Assembly (NCBI RefSeq): GCF_018131015.1
Contig: NZ_JAFCJJ010000024.1
Coordinates: forward strand, 30,480-94,479
Reading direction: 5' to 3'
From: Bradyrhizobium diazoefficiens
GTDB lineage: Bacteria; Pseudomonadota; Alphaproteobacteria; Rhizobiales; Xanthobacteraceae
DNA: 64,000 nt
Program-made: the position numbers and the translations under genes
In this document: piece after piece, positions 27,922-34,861 of the stretch
Layout of the letters: each line of letters begins with the position of its first letter
Position numbering within the stretch: the stretch's first letter is position 1
The notes under the pieces: model-generated
Seen by the model: only the letters and a program-made list of their open reading frames with translations
Databases searched by the model: none
Told to the model about the DNA's origin: nothing

Positions 27922-27941
27922 GCAATACGGCACCGTATCAA
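27922..27941. promoter_or_regulatory. Operator 2 of the TetR/thioesterase intergenic region
   Basis: GCAATACGGCACCGTATCAA; on the other strand it reads TTGATACGGTGCCGTATTGC and matches operator 1 at most positions. Centre-to-centre distance is 35 bp. It lies 20 bp before the TetR ATG, as expected for autorepression. Confidence 0.65.
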
Positions 27942-27961
27942 GATCCGGTGAGGCTTCCTTC

Positions 27962-28510
27962 ATGAGCGACAGCAAGGGTGACGTCTGGGTCGAGGCCGGG
28001 TTTGCCGAACTCGCGAGGTCCGGCGTCGAGGGAGTGCGGGTCGAGGTGCTCGCCAAGAACCTCGGCGTCACCAAGGGCGGCTTCTACCGCCGCTTCGCCG
28101 ACCGTGCCGCATTGCTCGATGCCATGCTGGAACGCTGGCGCGAGGGGCGCGCGGCATCGATCGCGCAACAGACGACCCTCGGCGGTCAGGCGCCCCGCGA
28201 GCGGCTCAAGGCGCTGATCCAGCTCTATTCCGAGCGGCTCAATCCGGAGGGCATGGCGATCGAGCTTGCGATCCGGCAATGGGCCCGCACGGACGAGGGC
28301 GCGGCGGCGGCCGTCGCCAGCGTCGACGCGGCGCGCTTGAAGCATGTCGGCGAGCTCTATCGCGCTGCCGGGCTCGCCGCCGAGGACGCCGATGCCCAGG
28401 CCTTCCTGTTCTACTGCTTCATCTTCGGCCAGAGCCTGCTGTTCGTCGAACGCGGTCCGCGCAGGCGATCGCAGCTTTTGGCGAAGTCGGCCGAGAAGCT
28501 GTTGGACTGA
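27962..28510 (+). CDS. TetR-family transcriptional regulator
   Basis: 182 residues. The N-terminal helix-turn-helix is GVEGVRVEVLAKNLGVTKGG followed by FYRRFADRAALLDAML, with the typical TetR recognition helix. The C-terminal domain (from about residue 60) is helical and should bind a small ligand. It is divergent from the thioesterase, and two 20-bp palindromes lie between them. It probably represses both genes. The ligand is unknown; an acyl- or aryl-CoA would fit the target. Confidence 0.88.
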   Translation: MSDSKGDVWVEAGFAELARSGVEGVRVEVLAKNLGVTKGGFYRRFADRAALLDAMLERWREGRAASIAQQTTLGGQAPRERLKALIQLYSERLNPEGMAIELAIRQWARTDEGAAAAVASVDAARLKHVGELYRAAGLAAEDADAQAFLFYCFIFGQSLLFVERGPRRRSQLLAKSAEKLLD

Positions 28511-28518
28511 ACGAAAAT

Positions 28519-28540
28519 GGCCGGAGCTTTCGCTCCGGCC
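28519..28540. terminator. Hairpin terminator between tetR and the convergent secreted-protein gene
   Basis: GGCCGGAGC-TTTC-GCTCCGGCC, a perfect 9-bp stem with a 4-base loop. On the minus strand it is followed by ATTTTCGTT, so it works best for the gene at 28566-29039; on the plus strand the tail lacks a T-run. Confidence 0.6.
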
Positions 28541-28565
28541 ACCAGGTCATGTCGAAGCTTCAGGG

Positions 28566-29039
28566 CTAACCCTTCAGCTTCTTGTTGCATTCGCTGTAAT
28601 AGCCGCCGCCCTTCTCGATCCACTTCATGCCGCCATTGCCGTTGGTGGCCTTGTTGGCGTTGTACTGATCGACACAGGTGTGGAGGCGGGCCTTGCCGGC
28701 GGTCTCCTTGGCGTATTTCGGGTCGACCGCGTTCGGATAGACCGCAGGTCCGGCCGGGAGGGCCGGTGCGGCAGCGGGGGCCGCCTCCTTCTTGGCCTGC
28801 TTCGGCTCGGCGGGGGCCGGCGCAGCCGCGGCCGGCGCGGCAGCGGGCGTCGCATCCGTGCCGCACTGGGCCTTGCGGAAATCATTCCACTTCATGGTGC
28901 CGAGCGAACCATCCTTCTTAGCCGCCTGATATTTCGCGCTGCACTCCTGCGACGTCAGCGCCTGCGCCGGCGAGGTCGCCACCAGCGCGGCAAAGCCCGA
29001 CACCGCCATTGCACACAATAATCTGGATTGAATTGTCAT
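28566..29039 (-). CDS. Secreted protein with duplicated cysteine motif
   Basis: 157 residues with a signal peptide (CAMAVSGFAALVATSPAQA). Two similar short units are joined by an Ala/Pro/Lys linker: ECSAKYQAAKKDGSLGTMKW to AQC, and TCVDQYNANKATNGNGGMKW to SEC. Each has two cysteines that could form a disulfide. The N-terminal unit resembles a motif seen in many small exported proteins of Bradyrhizobiaceae. No biochemical function recognised. It is convergent with tetR and shares the hairpin between them. Confidence 0.65.
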   Translation of the reverse strand: MTIQSRLLCAMAVSGFAALVATSPAQALTSQECSAKYQAAKKDGSLGTMKWNDFRKAQCGTDATPAAAPAAAAPAPAEPKQAKKEAAPAAAPALPAGPAVYPNAVDPKYAKETAGKARLHTCVDQYNANKATNGNGGMKWIEKGGGYYSECNKKLKG

Positions 29040-29225
29040 CCTTGATCTCCCTCAGGGAAACGAACGAGGACTGCTATCCTAGCGTGCCAGCGGCTTGCGA
29101 CAAGGAAGCGATGGCTGGGGCGGCCAAAATATAGTGATCGCGCCGTTTGAATTATTCATGTCGCGTTCATGAAGGCGGGCCGAGGTTCCCTGCCCTTCGC
29201 CATTCTCGCAAAAGAGCGCAACGCC

Positions 29226-29513
29226 ATGACCCTCGCCGCCCGCCTCGCCGCCGTCGCCCTCGCCTCCCTGCTTGCCACCGGCACCGCCTTTGCCCAGACC
29301 GCCGCGCCGGCCGCCAAGACCGACACCAAGGCCACGACCGCTGCCCCCGCCGACAAGAAGGCGCCGAAGGAGCATTCGGCCGAATCGCTCGAATGCTCCA
29401 AGCAGGCGGACGCCAAGAGCCTGCACGGCAAGGAGCGCAAGAAATTCCGTTCCGAGTGCATCAAGAGCGCGAAGGCCGGCACCACCGCCGCTCCCGCTGC
29501 CGACAAGAAGTAA
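29226..29513 (+). CDS. PsiF-family small periplasmic protein
   Basis: 95 residues from ATG 29226. Signal peptide MTLAARLAAVALASLLATGT with cleavage after AFAQ, then an Ala/Lys/Thr-rich linker and one PsiF repeat (LECSKQADAKSLHGKERKKF with RSECIKS), with the two cysteines spaced as in the family. PsiF proteins are phosphate-starvation-associated in enterics; their molecular role is not known. E. coli PsiF has two repeats, this protein one. Confidence 0.75.
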   Translation: MTLAARLAAVALASLLATGTAFAQTAAPAAKTDTKATTAAPADKKAPKEHSAESLECSKQADAKSLHGKERKKFRSECIKSAKAGTTAAPAADKK

Positions 29514-29612
29514 TTCCCGTCAAAATCCCCTCCGTGCCTCGGCGAAGCGGGCGCATTGCGGCATGACGAGCCCGCAATTGTGCGCTCGCGAGCGATTTGC
29601 CATAAGGTGGGC

Positions 29613-30698
29613 GTGAAGCAAATCACCGCCTCCCTGCCGTTCGAATGGCCGAGCCGCGCCAGGATCCTGGGCACGGCAGAGACGCTCGTCATCGGCGCTG
29701 CCGGTGGCCTGGCGTTTCTGGCCGCCGGCCTTCCGGGCGGCTTGATCTCGGGATCGATGATCGCGGTCGGGGTGGCCGCGATCGCCGGGCGCCAGCTTTC
29801 GCTGCCGCCGCTCCTGACCCAGACCGTGCTGGTGCTGCTCGGCATTTCGCTCGGCTCGGTCGTCTCGCGCCATCTGATCCAGCAGGTCAGTGCCTATCCC
29901 CTCACCATCGGCCTGTTGGCGCTCGCCACCTTCTTCTCGACCTTCGGCTCGAGCTATTACCTGCAGCGCATCCATGGCTGGGACCGCACCTCGGCGTTTC
30001 TGGCCGGCAGCCCCGGCGCGCTGTCGCAGATCACGATCCTGGCGGTCGAGCGCGGCGCCGACCTGCCGGGGATTGCGGTGGTGCAGACCATGCGCGTCAT
30101 CATCCTCACCGCGGCGCTGCCGATGGTGCTGGCGATCGCCGGTATCGCCCCCTCCGTCGCGCCGTCGCTGACCACGACGATCGCCTCGCCGCTCGACCTT
30201 CTGGAGCTCGTCGCCGCCTCGCTGGCTGCGGCCCTCCTGTTGCGGCTGATCAGGTTTCCGGCGAGCTGGATGTTCGGCGCGATGATCGCCTCCAGCGTGC
30301 TGCATGGTGCGGGCTGGGTCGAGGGCGGGCTGCCGAACTGGGTCCGCGGCGTGGCGCTCGTCGGCATCGGCGCGCTGATCGGCAGCCGCTTTGCGCGGAT
30401 GCGGATCAAGACCCTCGCCGGCCACATCTACGCGGCGCTGGGCTCATTCACTGTCGCCATCGCCGTCTCCGCCGTCTTCGTCGGCATCGTGGCGCTCACC
30501 ACCCAGGTGAAACTCTCCGACGTCGTCGTCGCCTTCGCGCCGGGCGCGATGGACGCCATGCTGGCGCTGGCGCTGACGCTGCACATCGATCCGATCTTCG
30601 TCGGCGCCCATCATCTGTCGCGGTTCGTGTTCGTGACGATCGCCACCCCGGGCATCGTGCACCTGTTCGGGCGCACGCAGGACGACGTGGACGACTAG
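29613..30698 (+). CDS. AbrB-family (ammonia monooxygenase-type) membrane protein
   Basis: 361 residues from GTG 29613, with AAGGTGG in front; a TTG at 29556 is less likely. About ten helices make two AbrB-duplication repeats. The first holds GGLISGSMIAVGVAAIAGRQ; glycine-rich loops AGSPGALSQITILAVERGAD and FAPGAMDAMLALALTLHIDP mark the two halves. The family (PF05145) was named after ammonia monooxygenase regulators but is a membrane transport-like family of unknown substrate. Its stop is 10 bp from the convergent dsbB stop. Confidence 0.8.
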   Translation: MKQITASLPFEWPSRARILGTAETLVIGAAGGLAFLAAGLPGGLISGSMIAVGVAAIAGRQLSLPPLLTQTVLVLLGISLGSVVSRHLIQQVSAYPLTIGLLALATFFSTFGSSYYLQRIHGWDRTSAFLAGSPGALSQITILAVERGADLPGIAVVQTMRVIILTAALPMVLAIAGIAPSVAPSLTTTIASPLDLLELVAASLAAALLLRLIRFPASWMFGAMIASSVLHGAGWVEGGLPNWVRGVALVGIGALIGSRFARMRIKTLAGHIYAALGSFTVAIAVSAVFVGIVALTTQVKLSDVVVAFAPGAMDAMLALALTLHIDPIFVGAHHLSRFVFVTIATPGIVHLFGRTQDDVDD

Positions 30699-30707
30699 CT
30701 TTTGGCT

Positions 30708-31247
30708 TTAACGCTTCGCCGTCCGGAAAAATCCCCACGCGGCGATCGCGGCCATCAACAGCGAGATCAGCACGTTGTAGCCGGCGAGCGACAGGCCGAG
30801 GAAACGCCATTGCACCTCGTCGCAACGCACCACCTTCACGGTGTCGAGCCGCGACAGCAGATCGCCCGCGCTGCCGAGATTGACGACCGGGCCCGAGCAG
30901 TCGGTCGGCCCCTTCCAGAATCCCCATTCGACGCCAGAGTGATAGGTGCCGAGGCCGGCATTGGCGAGCGTCGCCAGCACGAGGATCGCAAGCCCCGCGA
31001 GCAGCAGCGGCCGCGGCGCGCCGAGGCGCGCGGCCAGCGCCGTGAGCGCGCCGAGCGGGATCGCCAGATAATAGGCATAACGCTGCTCCAGGCAGAGCGG
31101 ACAGGGCAGTATCTCCAGCACGAGCTGGAAGAACCAGGCCCCCGCGATCGTGGCCGCGGCAATCAGGGTGACGAGCATTGAGGCGGTCAGCGCGGGACTG
31201 GCGCTGGCCTGCCCGAACGCGGGTATTGCGGCACTCTGGGTCGTCAC
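30708..31247 (-). CDS. DsbB-family disulfide bond formation protein
   Basis: 179 residues from GTG 31247 (AAGAGG upstream; a TTG at 31280 would add 11 residues). Four helices. The first periplasmic cysteine pair is ILPCPLCLEQRYAYYLAIPL, where CPLC is the quinone-linked pair. The second pair is DCSG and RCDE in the second loop. It reoxidises DsbA by passing electrons to quinone in the inner membrane. A DsbA homologue lies at 26177-26839. Confidence 0.85.
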   Translation of the reverse strand: MTTQSAAIPAFGQASASPALTASMLVTLIAAATIAGAWFFQLVLEILPCPLCLEQRYAYYLAIPLGALTALAARLGAPRPLLLAGLAILVLATLANAGLGTYHSGVEWGFWKGPTDCSGPVVNLGSAGDLLSRLDTVKVVRCDEVQWRFLGLSLAGYNVLISLLMAAIAAWGFFRTAKR

Positions 31248-31337
31248 GGCAGCCTCTTCTGGAATCGGTCGCGCCGCCAAGGCTGTAGCCCTCGCCCCTG
31301 CGGCTGTCGAGAACGGCCGGGATCACTTTGGCGCGGG

Positions 31338-31365
31338 TTGACCCCGCCCCGGCCATGGCTATAGT
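31338..31365 (+). promoter_or_regulatory. Sigma70-type promoter of tRNA-Leu
   Basis: TTGACC, 16-base spacer, TATAGT. The -10 ends 39 bp before the tRNA 5' end, a usual distance for a tRNA leader. Confidence 0.6.
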
Positions 31366-31404
31366 CCGCCGGCTTCGCGACGCCCGCCTCGGGTCCGACC
31401 GAAG

Positions 31405-31489
31405 GCCCCTGTGGCGGAACTGGTAGACGCGCTCGACTCAAAATCGAGTTCCGCAAGGAGTGCTGGTTCGATTCCGGCCAGGGGCACCA
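31405..31489 (+). tRNA. tRNA-Leu (anticodon CAA)
   Basis: 85 nt including an encoded CCA. The acceptor arms GCCCCTG and CAGGGGC pair, the anticodon stem CTCGA/TCGAG encloses the loop CTCAAAA (anticodon CAA, reading UUG), there is a long variable arm (TTCCGCAAGGAGT) as in class II tRNAs, and the T-loop is GTTCGATTC. All expected leucine tRNA features are present. Confidence 0.96.
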
Positions 31490-31517
31490 CGCTTCGCCCT
31501 TTCGGGCTTCGCGTGGC
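31488..31517 (+). terminator. Possible hairpin after tRNA-Leu
   Basis: CCACGC-ttc-GCCC-tttc-GGGC-ttc-GCGTGG: two short stems with a symmetrical internal loop directly after the tRNA CCA. No T-run follows, so terminator function is uncertain. Confidence 0.35.
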
Positions 31518-31531
31518 GCGGCCTCTTGCCC

Positions 31532-33409
31532 TCAACGTCTTGCGGAAACCAGGCCCTCGAGTTCGCGGCGAACGCTGTCCACGGCGCTCGCCCAGTCGCC
31601 CCTCTTGGGTTGCCTGAACAGCCTCATGGACGAATACCACGGGCTGTCGCCGCGGTTGAGCAGCCAGCGCCAATCCGGGACGAAAGGCAACATCGTCCAG
31701 ACCGGAGCGCCCAGAGCGCCGGCAAGATGAACGATGCTGGTGTCGACCGAGATCACCAGATCAAGGCAGGAAACCAGCGCCGCCGTGTCGGTGAAATCCT
31801 TGATCTGGTCCGTCAGGTCGATGATGTCAGGACGTTCGCCGAGGAAGGCGCGGTCCTGATCCCGAGCGCCTTTTTGCAGGCTGACGAACTGGACGTCGCA
31901 ATCCAGCAGGGGAGCAAGCGTGCGCAGGGCCATCGAACGGTTGTGATCGTTCTTGTGATCCGGATTCCCCGACCAGACGAGACCGACACGAAGGCGACTG
32001 CGCCGGCCAAGCCGGTCTTCAAGCCGGCTTTCCCAGGTCTTTACGCACGCCGCCGGAGGCGCCGGAAGATACCGCTCCGCGAACGGGATCGTATCGAGCC
32101 TTGTCCCGAACGCCAATGGCAGGGCTCCAAGAGGACAGTGCAGGTCGAACGCAGGCAAATTCGCAGGTCGGCCGATACAGGTTGTAACCCCAGTCATATC
32201 CCTCAAAATCTGTTGGAGCGGAGAGTGGACCTCCAGGATGACTCGCGCTCCGAGCGCGGCCACTTTGGGCGCGTAGCGCGCGAACTGGATTGCATCGCCC
32301 AATCCCTCGTCGGCATGAAGCAATATGGTCTTGCCGTCGATCGGCTGGTCACCAAGCCAAAGGGGCTGGGGGAAGCCGCGATCGACGTAGCCGAGAGACG
32401 GTATTTTCCATCGCGCCTCGCGTCCCAACCAGCCCCGCTCGAAGTCTCCGGTCAGCAGCTGAAGCAGGCCGAGATTACAGATCGTCCGCGCATCGTTCGG
32501 GTCGATCGCAAGGGATCTGTGAAAGGCCGCGATGGCTTCATCCTGCAATTGCAGGCGCGATAATGCCACTGCCCTGTTGGAAAGCGCCGAGGCAAAATCC
32601 GGTCGAAGTTCAAGCGCCCGATCGATGCTCGCAAGTGCCTGCTCCATCCGGCCCAATCCCGAATGAAGCCCGCCGAGGTTGTTGTGCGTCTCCGCCTCGC
32701 CGGGGTTCAGCGCAATGGACCTCTCGTAGTCGGCCTGCGCTTCCTCGAACCGGTTCAGCGCCTGGAGGCAAACGCCGCGTATCTGATACAGGTCTGCAGA
32801 ATCCGGATTCAGCTTCGCGGCGACGTTGAGGGATTCCAGAGCTTCCGCATGCCGGCCGAGATCAAGCAGCAGCAGCGCGTTATTCCGGATCGCGTCCGCA
32901 TTGCGCGGGTCCGCCGCCAGCGATTTTTGGAAGACCACGAGAGCTTCATCCCGCAATTGCAGGTTCCACAACGCCCGTGCCTTTTCGTTGAGCGCTGCGG
33001 AAAAGTTCGGACGAAGCTCGAGCGCGCGGTCGATGCTCGCTAAGGCCTGATCCATACGCCCAAGCCTGGAATGAAGCTTGCCGAGGTTTTTGTGCGTCTC
33101 CGCCTCGCCGGGGTTCAGCGCAATGGACTTCTCGAAGTCGGCCTGCGCTTCCTCGAGCCGGTTCAATCGTTGGAGGCAAAGGCCGCGCGTCTGATACAGG
33201 GCTGCGATATTTGGATTGATCCGGTCGAATGCGTTGAAGCACTCCAGGGCCTCGGCATACCGGCCGAGATCAAACAGCAATTTGCCCTGTTTCGCGGCCT
33301 CCAGACTTTGCTTCGCGGCCTCCAGATTTTGCGGGGCGACCTTTTGGGATTGATTGGCCGCGGCGCGGGGCTCTTGATGATTCATAAGCTGACCGGAAAA
33401 AGTGGACAA
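31532..33409 (-). CDS. TPR-repeat protein with C-terminal glycosyltransferase-like domain
   Basis: 625 residues. The N-terminal 320 residues are TPR repeats forming a 136-residue super-unit present twice (about 46-181 and 182-317). EAETHKNLGKLHSRLGRMDQ and EAETHNNLGGLHSGLGRMEQ correspond. The C-terminal 300 residues (from PQPLWLGDQPIDGKTILLHA) resemble the heptosyltransferase/OGT-like GT-B fold, with RVGLVWSGNPDHKNDHNRSM and the donor-site motif DLVISVDTSIVHLAGALGAP. Proteins of this build are common in Bradyrhizobium and may glycosylate proteins or surface polysaccharide. An in-frame ATG at 33385 is also possible. It converges on tRNA-Leu. Confidence 0.78.
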   Translation of the reverse strand: MSTFSGQLMNHQEPRAAANQSQKVAPQNLEAAKQSLEAAKQGKLLFDLGRYAEALECFNAFDRINPNIAALYQTRGLCLQRLNRLEEAQADFEKSIALNPGEAETHKNLGKLHSRLGRMDQALASIDRALELRPNFSAALNEKARALWNLQLRDEALVVFQKSLAADPRNADAIRNNALLLLDLGRHAEALESLNVAAKLNPDSADLYQIRGVCLQALNRFEEAQADYERSIALNPGEAETHNNLGGLHSGLGRMEQALASIDRALELRPDFASALSNRAVALSRLQLQDEAIAAFHRSLAIDPNDARTICNLGLLQLLTGDFERGWLGREARWKIPSLGYVDRGFPQPLWLGDQPIDGKTILLHADEGLGDAIQFARYAPKVAALGARVILEVHSPLQQILRDMTGVTTCIGRPANLPAFDLHCPLGALPLAFGTRLDTIPFAERYLPAPPAACVKTWESRLEDRLGRRSRLRVGLVWSGNPDHKNDHNRSMALRTLAPLLDCDVQFVSLQKGARDQDRAFLGERPDIIDLTDQIKDFTDTAALVSCLDLVISVDTSIVHLAGALGAPVWTMLPFVPDWRWLLNRGDSPWYSSMRLFRQPKRGDWASAVDSVRRELEGLVSARR

Positions 33410-33787
33410 CGTCAGATTGCTCGCCGTTTCTCAGTCAGGCGAGACGGAGGCGTCCGTCGCACTTGCCCCCTCGTTCCGTCAGCTCACATTCAGTCTGTGC
33501 CGGTGGAGTCCGAGCGCGGCCGTAGCATCCCCTGAGGTTTTATGGTGCGAAGCTGGCGCGAGGCCGGTGCAGCCCGCGGCGCGGCCTCAAGGTGATGCCG
33601 CATCGCGCATGATGAAGCTCTCCGAGCTTCCAGGGTATTAAGCCCAACATCTCAAGAGGTTGGGTCCGATACCGCGGTGAGAGAACTGGCGGCGCCAGCG
33701 TCGGAGGGGCAGCCTGTCGATCCCGTACGCCACCGCCCCTCACATCCTGTGGTGCTATGGTTTGTTCAACGCACTGACCGAATTCCG
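33410..33787. other. Gap without recognisable gene
   Basis: Upstream region of the TPR glycosyltransferase. A possible 83-residue reading frame on the minus strand (33540-33791) has no family features, an arginine-rich shadow-like composition and no ribosome site, so no gene is called here. Confidence 0.5.
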
Positions 33788-34111
33788 TCAACTCGCCGGT
33801 CCCCGGTGATGGCGGATTATCTTCGGCTGCCTTCCGCGGGGCATTCGCGCACCGGGAGAGACTTGTGCCATGGCGTCTTGAGGCAGCGCGCGCTGACCCA
33901 AGGCCGCCTGCGACGAGGCGTTATCAGGCAGGGCCGCCGCGCAGGATCCGCCGATTCCGGATGCCGATGCGTTGCATTGGGCCAGACTGGCAAAGTCACA
34001 ATAGGTGCCGCAGTTGTAGGACATACAATATTGAGCCGCGTTTGCGGCATCGGTCGCAATGCTCGCAAACATGATTGTCGCGCAAAGCCGCAATTTCCAG
34101 ATCGTGCTCAT
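33788..34111 (-). CDS. DUF3551-like small secreted protein
   Basis: 107 residues. The signal segment (LRLCATIMFASIATDAANA) is followed by AQYCMSYNCGTYCDFASLAQ then CNASASGIGGSCAA, matching the cysteine spacing of DUF3551 proteins, numerous small exported proteins in Bradyrhizobium. The last 50 residues (from about 58) are unlike the family and may reflect divergence of the 3' end. Function unknown. Confidence 0.6.
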   Translation of the reverse strand: MSTIWKLRLCATIMFASIATDAANAAQYCMSYNCGTYCDFASLAQCNASASGIGGSCAAALPDNASSQAALGQRALPQDAMAQVSPGARMPRGRQPKIIRHHRGPAS

Positions 34112-34420
34112 GTGACCCTCGTTTCAACTTGCATCTGCGAGAACTCTCGCTTGTTGATGGGATCAGGCTTCCGATCGGAAATTCCCGCCTTGCAGATCAA
34201 CAGAAGATGATCACGCGCCTAGCGGCCGCAAGCATCAGTGAGGAGCCGACGATCGCTTTTGCCTGGAGGAGGCATCAAGAGAAAGGTCCGCATCGCTGCG
34301 GGGCCACAATCGATTTTCTCGATTGATTCGCTCGCCATGACGGCGCGCGACAACGAATGTTTGCGTTTGGAAGGCGGCGGGTTACGGTATCGTAGACCTC
34401 TGGCCCCGTGGACCGAGCCG
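34112..34420. other. Gap without recognisable gene
   Basis: Lies between two divergently placed small genes. The only structure I see is a weak hairpin AATCGA-TTTTC-TCGATT near 34306-34322. No convincing reading frame. Confidence 0.45.
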
Positions 34421-34663
34421 ATGGCAAAGCGAAGCGCGACAGACGCAGGCCGAAGCGCCGACGACCTTCCCCGCTTTTTCGTCTGGGTGCGCGGGCTCGA
34501 GGGCCCCGAGCCGCAGAAATGGATGGCGATGGATTTCGGTATCGGCGACTGGAAGCGGCCGCAGGTGCTGGCCTGGATGGAGCTGGCCGCGGACGAGCGG
34601 CATCTATCGCTGTCGATGCTGTCGCGCCGGTATCCGCCGCCGCGCCTGGATGTCACGGCCTGA
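34421..34663 (+). CDS. Small conserved-type hypothetical protein
   Basis: 80 residues from ATG 34421. It is Trp-rich and soluble: FFVWVRGLEGPEPQKWMAMD and WKRPQVLAWMELAADERHLS are the notable segments. No known domain recognised. The composition (good codon use, acidic and aromatic residues) differs from shadow frames, so it is likely real. The longer upstream extension to 34238 is not needed. Confidence 0.55.
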   Translation: MAKRSATDAGRSADDLPRFFVWVRGLEGPEPQKWMAMDFGIGDWKRPQVLAWMELAADERHLSLSMLSRRYPPPRLDVTA

Positions 34664-34861
34664 TCGCTCACTCGCCCGTCAGGAGCGGCCTGAGGGCCGC
34701 GACGACCCGTCACGGCGACGTGTTGCGACGGGGCTTGCTACCTCCGCGGGACTGTGCGCAGAATGTTCAGGTATTTCATGACGCAACCATTGATTGAACC
34801 CGGAACGGCCGCCTGATCCAGGCCCGATGCGCCTTCCCGGTTCGAATTGTCGGAGGGGCCG

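Noticed and set aside
31405..31489. tRNA-Leu as an integration site for a mobile element
   Set aside because: I found no second copy of the tRNA 3' end and no integrase nearby; the adjacent TPR gene is not phage-like.
32683..33128. Direct repeats that could suggest a CRISPR or tandem-repeat array
   Set aside because: There are only two copies 408 bp apart, both in frame inside TPR coding sequence. They are an intragenic duplication.
33540..33791. 83-residue minus-strand frame next to the DUF3551-like gene
   Set aside because: No ribosome site, no family pattern, overlaps the edge of the better-supported gene.
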